A stretch of DNA of 64,000 nucleotides, taken from the NCBI GenBank assembly GCA_013141415.1, contig JABFQY010000001.1, positions 248,001-312,000 of the forward strand, given 5' to 3'. The stretch is from Kiritimatiellaceae bacterium (GTDB lineage Bacteria; Verrucomicrobiota; Kiritimatiellia; Kiritimatiellales; Tichowtungiaceae). Below, piece after piece: positions 17,013 through 25,203 of the stretch; position 1 is the stretch's first letter; every line of letters starts with the position of its first letter. The notes beneath the pieces were generated by a model. That model was not told where the DNA came from and ran no database searches. It saw nothing but the letters and a program-made list of their open reading frames with translations. A program made the translations under genes and the position numbers.

Positions 17013-20000
17013 TTACAGGTCGAAATAGTACGCTTGCGGATGATGGGTGACGAGCGCGAAGGTGGAAACTTCCGGGTCGGCCATGAAGAGTTCGGTGACG
17101 TTCAGACCGATCCGGTCGGTATCGAGCAGGTCGCAGCAGACTTTGTTCATCGCAAGGTCGGGGCAGAGCGCATAGCCGAAGCCGAAGCGGCTCTGATCGA
17201 GTTTCCGTTTCCAGATTTCGGCCAGCGTCAGCTCGCCTTCATTCGATCCCCACAGCAGACGGATCTGCCGGTGCCAGGTTTCCGCCAGCGCTTCGGCGGT
17301 CATCACGGCCAGTCCGTGGAAGAGCAGATAGTCGTGGTAGCGATCGGCGTCGCGCAGTTCGTGCTCTTTGGTCATCACTTTGTTTCCAAGCGTGACCGCC
17401 ATCAGTGCGGCGACGTCGCGGTCTGGGCGGAAAAAGTCAGCCAGACAAAGTCCGTCGGATTTTTTCTGGCGCGGGAAGGGCATCGGAATAGTTCCGCCCG
17501 CCGGATTTTCGAGAAGGAATGTATCGCCTTCGGAATGGCAGTTGAAAAAGCCGTGGATGACTTTTGGTTCAAACACGCCGCGGGCAATCTGCTTCATCTC
17601 CTCGAGCTTCGGATAAACTTCGTCGGCGAGCAGTTTTTGATATTCGGTGTCGGAAAGTTTGCCTTGCTTGTAGCCCCACGCGCCCTTGATCATTCCGTTC
17701 AGATCGAGATAGTTCCAGATGGCGTCGAGCGGAATATTTTTGGTCACGGTCGTGCCGAGCCGGACTTCCGGAATCGGAATGTCGCGGTCGATCGGCTCTG
17801 CCGGTTTTTCGTCAACCGGCTTCACTTCACAGCCGAGAACGTCACGCACCGGCGCGACATAGTCAGGCAGTCTGCCGGTGTCTTTCAGTGTTTGCATGGC
17901 GGACAGTCCGGCGAAGGCATCTTTGCAGTAAAGAACCTGTCCAGAATAGTGCGGACGGCAGGCCAGATCAACAAATTCTTCCGACAGCGCCGCGCCGCCG
18001 AGCAATACCGGCGTTTTGAATCCGGCGTGTTCGAGAATTTTCGTGTTCTCCGCCATGACGGCGGTGGATTTTACCAGCAGTCCGCTCATGCCGAGCGCGG
18101 CGGCGTTATGTTTCTTCACTGCTTCCATCATTTGTTCAACCGGCACTTTGATACCAAGGTCAACGATGTCGAATCCATTGTTGGAAAGAATAATGCCGAC
18201 CAGATTTTTGCCGATGTCGTGCACATCGCCCGCCACGGTCGCCAGAATAACCAGCGGAACCCTGTCGCCCGCCGCACTTTTCTTCATGAACGGTTTAATC
18301 ATGTCAACGGCGCGTTTCATCACTTCGGCAGACTTCAGCACAAAAGGAAGCTGCATCGTTCCGTCGTTGAAAAGACGCCCGACCTCTTTCATCGCCGGAA
18401 GCAAAATGGTGTTGAGAATGTCTTCGGCGCTTTTTTCTTTCAGCAGATCGGGAATCGCCGGTTCGAGCCACGGCGATTTGCCGCGAATAATCGCATCGGC
18501 CAGCACATCGACGGAAGGTCTGCTTTCAACGGCGACTTCGACGGTTTCCTGCACGGTTTCAAAAAGGTTGATATAGTTTTCAAGCGGATCGCCGCCGGAA
18601 CGGTCGTCGGCCAGCAAAGCCTCGGCGGCCTTGCGGAGATCTTCCGGAATTTCGTTGAGCGGCACGATTGCGGCGACATTGATGATGCAGGCGTCCATGC
18701 CGGCCTGTACCGCTTGATGCAGGAATACGGCGTTGAGTACTTTGCGCAGTGCAGGTTTCAGGCCGAACGAAATATTGGACAGTCCGAGGATGGTCTTCAC
18801 GCCCGGCAGTTCCGCCTTGATGCGGCTGATCGCTTCCAGAGTTTGGAGCGCCGCATCGCGCAGCGTTTTGTCGCCACTGCAAATGGTGAACGTCAGCGGG
18901 TCGATCAGAATTTCTTCGGCTTTAAGTCCGCGTTCGACGCAAAAATCAACCAGTCGTTTGGCGACGGCGAATTTTTCATCGGCGTTCATTGCCATACCTT
19001 TTTCATCAATCGTCAGCGCGACCAGTGCCGCGCCGTAGCGCCGTGCCATCGGTACAACCTGTTCGGCGCGCTTCCCGCCGTCTTCAAAATTGATTGAGTT
19101 GATGACAGCCCGGCCGCCGTAGAGTTTGAGCGCTTCTTCAATCACGTCGGCGGATGTGGAGTCGATCATCATCGGAATCTTGCATTCACGCGCCATTCGC
19201 GGCACCAGCACGGCGACATCTTTGCTTTCATCGCGTCCGGCATAGCCGCAACTCAGGTCGAGGACATGCGCGCCGGTTTCTTCCTGTTCCGTCAGAATGT
19301 GAAAAGCGTTTTCATAGTCGTTGGCCAGCAGCGTGTCGCGGAATTTTTTCGAGCCGGTGGCGTTGGCTCGCTCTCCGATATACAGCGGCGCAGGTTCCTG
19401 TGTCAGGTCAACCGCCGTAAAAAGGCTGGCGACTTGAGATTGCCGATTGCCGGCTTCTGACTCCTGACTCCTGACTCCTGTCAGTTGCGCTCGCAACAGC
19501 CTGATATGCTCCGGTGTCGTGCCGCAGCAGCCGCCGACAATCGAGAGTCCGTGTTCTTTCGCCAGCGCGGCGACCTTTTCCGCGAACGGGGTCGGCTCCA
19601 GTGGATAACGGACATTGCCGTCGGCGCGTGCTTCGGGCATTCCGGCGTTGGGCATGCAGGCGAGATGTGCCGGCCAGACTTCTCTAAGTGTGTCGAGGTG
19701 GTGCTCCATCGCGTCGGGGCCGGTCGCGCAGTTCAGACCGAGCACATCAATCGGATACGGCGCAAGAATTGCAGCGGCGGCGGGGACGCTGGTGCCGACC
19801 AGCATGGTTCCGGTGGCTTCCACGGTGATTGAGACGTAGCGGACAATATCGCTGTCCGGGCCGAGGCTGTCATCGGCGGCGGCCAGTGCGGCTTTAATCT
19901 GCAGAGGATCCTGACAGGTCTCGATGAGCAGGCCGTCCACGCCGCCGTCGAGCAGGCCTTGAATCTGAATCTTGTAGGCATCGACCAGCTCGTCGAACGA

Positions 20001-20387
20001 AATATGTCCGAGTGACGGCAGTTTGGTGCCGGGGCCGATCGAGCCGAAAACGTGGCGCGGCTGTTCCGGGGTTGAAAACTCGTCGGCGCATTCGCGGGCC
20101 AGGCTCGCGGCGGCTTTGTTGATTTCGTAAGCGCGATCCGCAAGGCCGTATTCGCCGAGTGTTATGGGTGAAGCGCCGAACGTGTTGGTTTCAATCGCGT
20201 CCGAACCGGCTTCGAGATAAGCGCGGTGCAGTCCGTGGATGATTTCCGGCGCGGAAAGGTTGAGCCACTCGTTACAGCCTTCATAAACGCCCCACTGGTC
20301 GCGGGTGATCGTCTGATTTTGCAAATAAGTTCCTGCCGCGCCATCGAGAAGCAGGGGGCCGGTCTTTAGTCTGTCTTTCAGTTTCAT
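17013..20387 (-). CDS. metH: Cobalamin-dependent methionine synthase
   Basis: The 1124-residue modular enzyme methylates homocysteine using 5-methyltetrahydrofolate and B12. Domain order: homocysteine module (about 1-297) with zinc ligands in GLNCATG and Cys287-Cys288 of GGCCGTTP; folate module (about 325-600); cap and B12 domain (about 630-860) with DVHDIGKN, where His723 would be the lower cobalt ligand; and a C-terminal reactivation domain (about 870-1124) including GFGYALCPDL. Residues about 300-318 of the first linker are a Ser/Gln/Glu-rich insert encoded by a short tandem repeat. No B12 or SAM/SAH riboswitch was recognised upstream. Confidence 0.96.
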   Translation of the reverse strand: MKLKDRLKTGPLLLDGAAGTYLQNQTITRDQWGVYEGCNEWLNLSAPEIIHGLHRAYLEAGSDAIETNTFGASPITLGEYGLADRAYEINKAAASLARECADEFSTPEQPRHVFGSIGPGTKLPSLGHISFDELVDAYKIQIQGLLDGGVDGLLIETCQDPLQIKAALAAADDSLGPDSDIVRYVSITVEATGTMLVGTSVPAAAAILAPYPIDVLGLNCATGPDAMEHHLDTLREVWPAHLACMPNAGMPEARADGNVRYPLEPTPFAEKVAALAKEHGLSIVGGCCGTTPEHIRLLRAQLTGVRSQESEAGNRQSQVASLFTAVDLTQEPAPLYIGERANATGSKKFRDTLLANDYENAFHILTEQEETGAHVLDLSCGYAGRDESKDVAVLVPRMARECKIPMMIDSTSADVIEEALKLYGGRAVINSINFEDGGKRAEQVVPMARRYGAALVALTIDEKGMAMNADEKFAVAKRLVDFCVERGLKAEEILIDPLTFTICSGDKTLRDAALQTLEAISRIKAELPGVKTILGLSNISFGLKPALRKVLNAVFLHQAVQAGMDACIINVAAIVPLNEIPEDLRKAAEALLADDRSGGDPLENYINLFETVQETVEVAVESRPSVDVLADAIIRGKSPWLEPAIPDLLKEKSAEDILNTILLPAMKEVGRLFNDGTMQLPFVLKSAEVMKRAVDMIKPFMKKSAAGDRVPLVILATVAGDVHDIGKNLVGIILSNNGFDIVDLGIKVPVEQMMEAVKKHNAAALGMSGLLVKSTAVMAENTKILEHAGFKTPVLLGGAALSEEFVDLACRPHYSGQVLYCKDAFAGLSAMQTLKDTGRLPDYVAPVRDVLGCEVKPVDEKPAEPIDRDIPIPEVRLGTTVTKNIPLDAIWNYLDLNGMIKGAWGYKQGKLSDTEYQKLLADEVYPKLEEMKQIARGVFEPKVIHGFFNCHSEGDTFLLENPAGGTIPMPFPRQKKSDGLCLADFFRPDRDVAALMAVTLGNKVMTKEHELRDADRYHDYLLFHGLAVMTAEALAETWHRQIRLLWGSNEGELTLAEIWKRKLDQSRFGFGYALCPDLAMNKVCCDLLDTDRIGLNVTELFMADPEVSTFALVTHHPQAYYFDL
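19438..19484. repeat. Low-complexity insert in the metH linker
   Basis: Three perfect 7-bp units CTGACTC (19457-19477) follow the string GATTGCCGATTGC within metH. They translate (minus strand) to GVRSQESEAGNRQSQ between the first two enzyme modules. The same GATTGCCGATTGC string recurs in the intergenic gap at 45744-45756. The frame is kept. Confidence 0.7.
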
Positions 20388-20754
20388 GTCGTGAATCTAA
20401 CAGAGACCGTGGCGGCACGCAATCGACAATCCTTGAATCCGGATAAACGGATTCCATGGGTTCAAAGATGGAGCCATGTCATAAAATCGGGGCGATCGAG
20501 ACGGAGAGCCTTTGAGCAGCAGGGGCGGAACGCGATGACGCGCAAGCGGAGCGCGGTTCTCTGAATATGTATTGTGCCTTTGAGTGTGGTGGCTCGCCTT
20601 AAAAATTAAGTGTAGAGATGGCCTGTTATGTTTTTTCCGGGTCGAATTCTCGTCATTTTCCCCTATGGAAAGCGCATAAACGACATCCCTGAGCATCCTT
20701 GAGTCTTGGCGAGCCCATTGTAAGCCTTATTGTAAGTTGAGGTTTTATTGGGAG
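20388..20754. other. Upstream region of metH without recognised gene
   Basis: This gap before metH contains no convincing reading frame. The B12-box and the SAM and SAH riboswitch cores were looked for by eye on the minus strand and not found. A few short inverted repeats are present (for example AATCCGGATAAACGGATT near 20432), with no clear role. Confidence 0.4.
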
Positions 20755-20788
20755 GAAAAACCCGTTATCCATTGCAGGATAACGGGTT
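20755..20788 (-). terminator. Intrinsic terminator behind the duplicated tRNA tail
   Basis: AACCCGTTATCC pairs perfectly with GGATAACGGGTT around a 6-base loop, and on the minus strand a T-run follows. It lies 6 bp downstream of the orphan tRNA-Ser 3' tail, mirroring the tRNA-terminator spacing of the intact gene. Confidence 0.75.
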
Positions 20789-20794
20789 GAAAAG

Positions 20795-20813
20795 TGGCGG
20801 AGAGGGGGGGATT
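20795..20813 (-). repeat. Duplicated 3' tail of tRNA-Ser (possible attachment-site scar)
   Basis: This 19-bp string (TGGCGGAGAGGGGGGGATT on the plus strand) is identical to the tRNA-Ser 3' end from inside the T-loop to the encoded CCA at 20955-20973. The copy lacks the rest of a tRNA. A 160-bp segment is therefore bounded by direct repeats at a tRNA 3' end, the pattern left by integrases that use tRNA genes. Confidence 0.65.
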
Positions 20814-20910
20814 GACGTTCACGTTGTTCACTGCCCCGAATGCTCGGGGCCTGTCTCGGCCGTTGGCCTCGGCTCGAACCCGGGGGTTCTTCATCCCGCC
20901 CCGCTTCACC

Positions 20911-20947
20911 AAAAAATAACCCCGCCAGACCGAGGTCTGGCAGGGTT
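20911..20947 (-). terminator. Intrinsic terminator of tRNA-Ser
   Basis: A 13-position stem with one mismatch (AACCCCGCCAGAC with GTCTGGCAGGGTT) and a CGAG loop is followed on the minus strand by TTATTTTTT. It begins 7 bp beyond the CCA end of the tRNA. Confidence 0.8.
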
Positions 20948-20954
20948 AAAGGTT

Positions 20955-21047
<93 letters not shown>

Positions 21048-21060
21048 GCGAAGGACGTTT

Positions 21061-21089
21061 TATGTATGATATTCAGCCGTGCAGGGCAA
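21061..21089 (-). promoter_or_regulatory. Putative promoter of tRNA-Ser
   Basis: On the minus strand TTGCCC and TACATA are 17 bp apart, ending 13 bp before the tRNA 5' end. This suits an independent transcript downstream of pcnB. Consensus match only. Confidence 0.45.
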
Positions 21090-21102
21090 GCGGCAAAAGG
21101 CT

Positions 21103-22317
21103 TTATCTCGCTTTCCGCTGCTGTTCCCACCATTCGAGTTCGGCCGTGTGGCGTCCGGCGGTGCGGGCGGCGAATTTAAAGTAGAGAAAGGCGTCGAGGA
21201 AGCAGCGGTGGCGCATGATTCGCTGGGCGTTTTTCGGAGTGGTTTTCAGAAAGCGCGGCTGGCCGCTCATGATCTCTGCAATGTGATGGGCGATGGCTTT
21301 AGGAATACGAATGCGGTCAAGCTGACGGATGTGGCGGTGAGTGGCATCCTGTAAGGCTTCGGCGTGAGGCAGTTCTTCGCTTTGCATAATCTGTGTGGCG
21401 ACCCATTCGTGATATTCGCCGAAAATGAGGGCGAAGAGCAGGGCGGGATCGACGTTGAATCCGGCGGCGCGCCAACGGTCGATCTGCGCGAAGCTTTTAC
21501 GGAGCCAATGGGTTTTGCCTTCTCCGTCGGGCGCGTTGAGCCATGCGCCGAGTTCGGGAAAAAGATGTTCGAAAACTTCAAGTTCACAGCAGAGAGAGAA
21601 AACCTGTTCGGCTTTTCCGCAACTGAGAAGTTTTTGAATTTCCTCGTAGAGACGTGAGGATGAGCAGTCTTCAAGTCGCGCGGCGTGGCGGCGAATGGCT
21701 TCGCGGGCGGATGGTTCAATATCGAATCCAAGTGCGGCGGCAAAGCGGATGGCGCGCAGAATACGCACAGGGTCTTCGGTGAAACGCTGGTCGGGGTCGC
21801 CGATGACGCGGATAATACGTTTCTCGAGGTCGCCTCGTCCGTTGACGTAGTCGATGATAGAGAAGTCGTCAATGTTGTAGAAAAGGGCGTTGACGGTGAA
21901 GTCACGGCGCAAAGCATCCTCCTCAGGAGTTCCGAAAAGGTTGTCGCGCAAGACGAGACCGTCTTTGGCGCGGAAGGTGTTATCATCATCCTGCGGAGAT
22001 TCGTCGGCGGGCGGCGCGGGAGCGCGGAAGGTGGATACTTCGATGATTTCGTTGTGGAAGTAAACGTGTGCAAGCCGGAAGCGGCGGCCGATCAAGCGGC
22101 AGTTGCGGAAGGCTTTCCGGACTTCTTCCGGTGTGGCGTTGGTGGCGACGTCGAAATCTTTTGGATTGCGTCCGAGCAACAGGTCTCGTACGCCTCCGCC
22201 GGCCAGATAGGCGGTGTACCCGGCATCTTTGAGTCCGTAAAGTACTTTAAGTGCGGCGGCGCTGATTTGCTTGCGGCTGATGTTGTGTTCGGGGCGGGCT
22301 ATGATTTGAGGTTCCAT
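21103..22317 (-). CDS. pcnB: Poly(A) polymerase I
   Basis: A nucleotidyltransferase of the poly(A)/CCA-adding family that adds A-tails to RNA and so promotes decay. The catalytic head reads YLAGGGVRDLLLGRNPKDFD with the metal-binding Asp-x-Asp. The RNA-binding head RRDFTVNALFYN and the motif FTEDPVRILRAIRFAAALGF follow. ISRKQISAAALKVLYGL at the N-terminus favours PcnB over CCA transferase. The start is set at the ATG of MEPQIIARPEHNISRK (about 404 residues); the frame continues 25 codons upstream without support. DUF4186-like gene lies 82 bp upstream. Confidence 0.87.
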   Translation of the reverse strand: MEPQIIARPEHNISRKQISAAALKVLYGLKDAGYTAYLAGGGVRDLLLGRNPKDFDVATNATPEEVRKAFRNCRLIGRRFRLAHVYFHNEIIEVSTFRAPAPPADESPQDDDNTFRAKDGLVLRDNLFGTPEEDALRRDFTVNALFYNIDDFSIIDYVNGRGDLEKRIIRVIGDPDQRFTEDPVRILRAIRFAAALGFDIEPSAREAIRRHAARLEDCSSSRLYEEIQKLLSCGKAEQVFSLCCELEVFEHLFPELGAWLNAPDGEGKTHWLRKSFAQIDRWRAAGFNVDPALLFALIFGEYHEWVATQIMQSEELPHAEALQDATHRHIRQLDRIRIPKAIAHHIAEIMSGQPRFLKTTPKNAQRIMRHRCFLDAFLYFKFAARTAGRHTAELEWWEQQRKAR

Positions 22318-22399
22318 ATGATAAAAACGTTCCCAAGGTTCGGAGAAATGTAATTGGTGCAGAGAAGAGGTGAAAGTTTTTTTTCCAAACACTGGAAAA

Positions 22400-22777
22400 T
22401 CAGACGGGTTCTCCGATCTGTTCCTGAATCCAGCGGAGAATGACGCTCACGATGTAAGAGACTTCCTTTTCGGTGAGCTCAATGCCGGTTTTAATGCCAT
22501 GAAATTTCTCGAGCTTTTCCCGATCACTGGTGCCGGTGGCGTGCTGGGCGATAAAGACGGGATGTCCCTTAAGCGGCGTTTGACGCCCGTCGTTTTTCGG
22601 ATCGGCCGGCGCGAGTCTTTTGTTAACGAAATCGGTTGCATGAAGCCTGAGGATATCAATTCCGCGCGACTGAACGTACTCTTTCTCCGGCTCACCCATG
22701 GCAGGAGTTACGATCTGTTTGGAGCGGGCGAGTTTTAATTTCAGTGTTTTCCACTGTTTTTCATCAATATTTTGCAC
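22400..22777 (-). CDS. DUF4186-like protein
   Basis: A 125-residue soluble protein. ATDFVNKRLAPADPKNDGRQ, the following TPLKGHPVFIAQHATGT and the end YIVSVILRWIQEQIG match my recollection of DUF4186, a family without known function. Members as I recall them carry a Cys-rich stretch after QHATAT, which here reads SDREKL without cysteines. The GTG start follows a GGAGG site at longer than usual spacing. It is upstream of pcnB and probably transcribed with it. Confidence 0.7.
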   Translation of the reverse strand: MQNIDEKQWKTLKLKLARSKQIVTPAMGEPEKEYVQSRGIDILRLHATDFVNKRLAPADPKNDGRQTPLKGHPVFIAQHATGTSDREKLEKFHGIKTGIELTEKEVSYIVSVILRWIQEQIGEPV

Positions 22778-22881
22778 AACAACACCCGCCTCCTTTCCTG
22801 AGAACCAGCTACAGCACGAGCCAGAGTATAGGTTTCAGACCGGTTGATGGCAAGGGGTAAAGAAAATCGTTTTTGAAACCG

Positions 22882-22911
22882 TTGACTTTGCTGAAAGTTC
22901 CTGTTTAATAC
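22882..22911 (+). promoter_or_regulatory. Putative promoter of tRNA-Leu
   Basis: TTGACT and TAATAC are 18 bp apart (TTTAAT would give 16), ending 22 bp before the tRNA 5' end. The match and position are good for a stable RNA gene. Confidence 0.6.
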
Positions 22912-22933
22912 GCGCTCTGTTTTTGCAGAAAAA

Positions 22934-23018
22934 GCGCTCGTGGTGAAATTGGTAGACACGCAAGATTCAGGTTCTTGTGCCGCGAGGTGTGGAGGTTCGA
23001 GTCCTCTCGAGCGCACCA
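22934..23018 (+). tRNA. tRNA-Leu (CAG anticodon), CCA encoded
   Basis: GCGCTCG pairs with CGAGCGC in the acceptor stem. The D-arm is TGGTGAAATTGGTAGACACGC, the anticodon arm CAAGATTCAGGTTCTTG carries CAG, and a class II variable arm follows (TGCCGCGAGGTGTG). The T-arm is GGAGGTTCGAGTCCTCT, then discriminator A and a genomic CCA. It reads CUG leucine codons. Confidence 0.97.
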
Positions 23019-23046
23019 GCCTTTCGTTGCGGCGAGTAAGCCGAAA

Positions 23047-23083
23047 ACAAAAAAGCGTTCCTTGGAAGGGAACGCTTTTTTGT
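23047..23083. terminator. Bidirectional intrinsic terminator
   Basis: ACAAAAAAGCGTTCC pairs with GGAACGCTTTTTTGT around a short loop. The A-run and T-run make it work in both directions: 29 bp after tRNA-Leu on the plus strand and 18 bp after the parvulin gene on the minus strand. Confidence 0.9.
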
Positions 23084-23100
23084 TTTGCGTGACAGCCGGT

Positions 23101-24228
23101 TTATTTAGCTGCCGCGTCAAGGTTCGGTGTGTTGATTTTAACATCAGCCTTTCCTTTAAGGTCTTCGATGTAGGCCAGCAGAGACTCCTGCTTTTTCTTG
23201 CCGGTCAGGTATTCCTGAAGCTGGTCTTTTACTTGAGACAGAGGACGAATGCCGGCCTGCTGGTGGTCTGTGACTTTGATGAGATGGTAACCGAACTGGG
23301 TTTCAACGATGTCGCCGACGGCTCCGACGGCCTGAGAGAACGCCGCAGTTTCGAATTCAGGAACCATCTGTCCCCGGGCGAAACTGCCGAGATCCCCGCC
23401 CCGCTTGCTGCTGGGACAGTCGGATTTTTCTCCTGCGATCACGGCGAAATCCGCTCCGGCAAGAATATCGGCACGGATTTTCTCAATCTCTTTTTTCTTC
23501 AGAGCTTTTGTTGCATCCGTATCTTCGGGTTTGAAGGTCAGCAGAATATGGCTGGCAGTTACATTTTCGGGCACTTTGAAGGAGTCAGCGTTTTCCTCAT
23601 AGAATTTCGTGACTTCCGTAGCGGTAGCACCGAGCACATCTGCGGTTTTCTCTTCGACCAGTTTGCGAACCAGCATCTGTTTGCGCAGGTCATTTTTCCA
23701 TTCGGCGAAGTCGATTTTGTTTTCAGCCAGCGCATCTTTCAATGAAGTGCCTTCCGGGGCGTTGGTTTCAATGCGCGCGATTTCTTTAGCCAGATCTTCA
23801 TCGCTAACGACCAGACTGGATTTTTCAGCCGCCTTGGTGAGCAGGATGTTGGCGATCAGTGTATCCGTGACATTCTGGTACATCTGACCGGCCATCTTGG
23901 AAAGCTGCTGAGGCGGAACCTTGCGGCTCATTTGCATCATGTTCATCTGCACGCCCTGCATGATTTCGCCGTGGGTGATTTTTTCGCCATCAACCGTTAC
24001 GACGACTTCTTCGGGAGAAAGGGCCAACGGGTTGGGCTGGATCGGCTGTTCAAAGAGGTCTGGTGTTTGCTGGGGTAGATCAATGGTCTGGGCGGTCGGC
24101 GCTGCCGATACTGTTTCTTTAGCCGTTTCTTTTTTCACTTCCTTCGAGCATCCTGCGATGAGCAGGGCCAGTGTAGATACGGTAACGAATAAGCCAGCGA
24201 TTTTTGTTTTCTTGACGAGCGTGGTCAT
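23101..24228 (-). CDS. Parvulin-type peptidyl-prolyl isomerase lipoprotein
   Basis: The 375-residue protein has a signal peptide with lipobox LIAGC near residue 27, so it is anchored in the envelope. A SurA/PrsA-like N-terminal chaperone region (about 70-215) is followed by one parvulin domain (about 220-320): ASHILLTF, SDCPSSKRGGDLGSFARGQM and GDIVETQFGYHLIKV. It likely helps the folding of exported proteins. It is a single transcription unit ending at the bidirectional terminator, with a good promoter in the divergent gap upstream. Confidence 0.9.
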   Translation of the reverse strand: MTTLVKKTKIAGLFVTVSTLALLIAGCSKEVKKETAKETVSAAPTAQTIDLPQQTPDLFEQPIQPNPLALSPEEVVVTVDGEKITHGEIMQGVQMNMMQMSRKVPPQQLSKMAGQMYQNVTDTLIANILLTKAAEKSSLVVSDEDLAKEIARIETNAPEGTSLKDALAENKIDFAEWKNDLRKQMLVRKLVEEKTADVLGATATEVTKFYEENADSFKVPENVTASHILLTFKPEDTDATKALKKKEIEKIRADILAGADFAVIAGEKSDCPSSKRGGDLGSFARGQMVPEFETAAFSQAVGAVGDIVETQFGYHLIKVTDHQQAGIRPLSQVKDQLQEYLTGKKKQESLLAYIEDLKGKADVKINTPNLDAAAK

Positions 24229-24295
24229 GTTCAGAATTCTCCCTCTGATTGTTAATCCTCATGCCGCGCAATCCTTTCGGCGGGCAAGGGCGGCA

Positions 24296-24323
24296 TATTT
24301 ATATTTAAAGGGTTTTATGTCAA
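24296..24323 (-). promoter_or_regulatory. Putative promoter of the parvulin gene
   Basis: On the minus strand a perfect TTGACA is followed after 16 bp by TAAATA in a very AT-rich stretch, about 68 bp before the start codon. Confidence 0.5.
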
Positions 24324-24361
24324 TCCAATCGCCTTTAAATAACATTCGGAACAGGTAGACC

Positions 24362-24697
24362 ATGGATTCAGCAGAACGTTCATTTAAATGTCAGCAGTGC
24401 GGTACCTGTTGCCGCTGGTCCGGGCATGTCCTTCTTTCCGATGAGGACATCGCCAGACTGGCCGTTGCGGCGGGGCTTTCTGAGGACGTGTTTATTGCCC
24501 GGTACACGGTACTGGCAGCCAATCGCCGCCAGTTGAGTCTGGCAGATGCGTCCGACGGAAGCTGTGTGCTGCTCAAAGGCGGACGGTGCGCGCTCTATGA
24601 GGCGCGGCCCGCCCAGTGCCGCGGCTTTCCTCACAGCTGGCGGGTGGCTGAAGGTTGTCCTGCGCTCGAAGCATTGGATAAAACCAGCGCAGTTTAA
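24362..24697 (+). CDS. YkgJ family cysteine cluster protein
   Basis: The 111-residue protein has the conserved cysteine pattern CQQCGTCCRW near residues 10-18, a central helix, then CVLLKGGRCALYEARPAQCR and a final Cys, typical of UPF0153 (YkgJ). The cysteines probably bind zinc or an iron-sulfur cluster. The function is unknown. It lies upstream of fabZ with a promoter in between. Confidence 0.8.
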   Translation: MDSAERSFKCQQCGTCCRWSGHVLLSDEDIARLAVAAGLSEDVFIARYTVLAANRRQLSLADASDGSCVLLKGGRCALYEARPAQCRGFPHSWRVAEGCPALEALDKTSAV

Positions 24698-24700
24698 GCG

Positions 24701-24729
24701 TTGAACAAAGTTCTCGGTTTAAAGATAAT
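24701..24729 (+). promoter_or_regulatory. Putative promoter of fabZ-lpxA
   Basis: TTGAAC and GATAAT are separated by 17 bp, 35 bp upstream of the fabZ ATG and just after the YkgJ-like stop. Confidence 0.5.
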
Positions 24730-24764
24730 CACCGTCCTGAACTTATAAAAAGGAGACCCGCTGC

Positions 24765-25196
24765 ATGTCCGTAATCGAAGCTAACGAAATTCTAAACATT
24801 CTGCCGCACCGCTATCCCTTCATGCTCGTCGATCGCATCATTGAGATCGAAGACGGAAAACGGATCGTTGGCATTAAGAACCTAACCTTCAACGAGCAGT
24901 TCTTTCAGGGCCATTTTCCCGGCAAGCCGGTGATGCCCGGCGTTCTTCAAATGGAAGCGATGGCGCAGGTCGCCGGTATTCTGCTGAATAAAATGTTCGG
25001 CGGGGAAGGAAAGATTTCTTTTTTTGCGGCCATCGACAACGCCCGTTTTCGCCGGCCCGTTGTGCCCGGCGATCAGCTCCGCATGGAAATTGATATCGTC
25101 AATGCCAAGCCGCGTCTCTCTAAGGTTCACGCCAAAGCATTTGTCGGAGACAAGCTGGTTTCTGAAGCCGACCTGATGTTCAGCTCCGCTGGGTAA
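24765..25196 (+). CDS. fabZ: 3-hydroxyacyl-ACP dehydratase FabZ
   Basis: The 143-residue hot-dog enzyme dehydrates 3-hydroxyacyl-ACP in fatty acid synthesis. LPHRYPFMLVDRI near residue 11 and FFQGHFPGKPVMPGVLQMEA, with catalytic His50 and the downstream Glu, are diagnostic. A GGAG ribosome site precedes the ATG. It is a separate protein here rather than fused to LpxC, and lpxA follows after 7 bp, linking fatty acid and lipid A synthesis. Confidence 0.95.
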   Translation: MSVIEANEILNILPHRYPFMLVDRIIEIEDGKRIVGIKNLTFNEQFFQGHFPGKPVMPGVLQMEAMAQVAGILLNKMFGGEGKISFFAAIDNARFRRPVVPGDQLRMEIDIVNAKPRLSKVHAKAFVGDKLVSEADLMFSSAG

Positions 25197-25203
25197 TCAA
25201 GAT

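Noticed and set aside
16902-19097. 731-codon open frame opposite metH
   Set aside because: It lies entirely antisense to metH and the small genes beside it, has no start-site or family features, and arises from the codon bias of the real gene.
20388-20754. Riboswitch controlling metH
   Set aside because: No B12 box, SAM or SAH riboswitch core was found on the minus strand by eye; a covariance-model search would be decisive.
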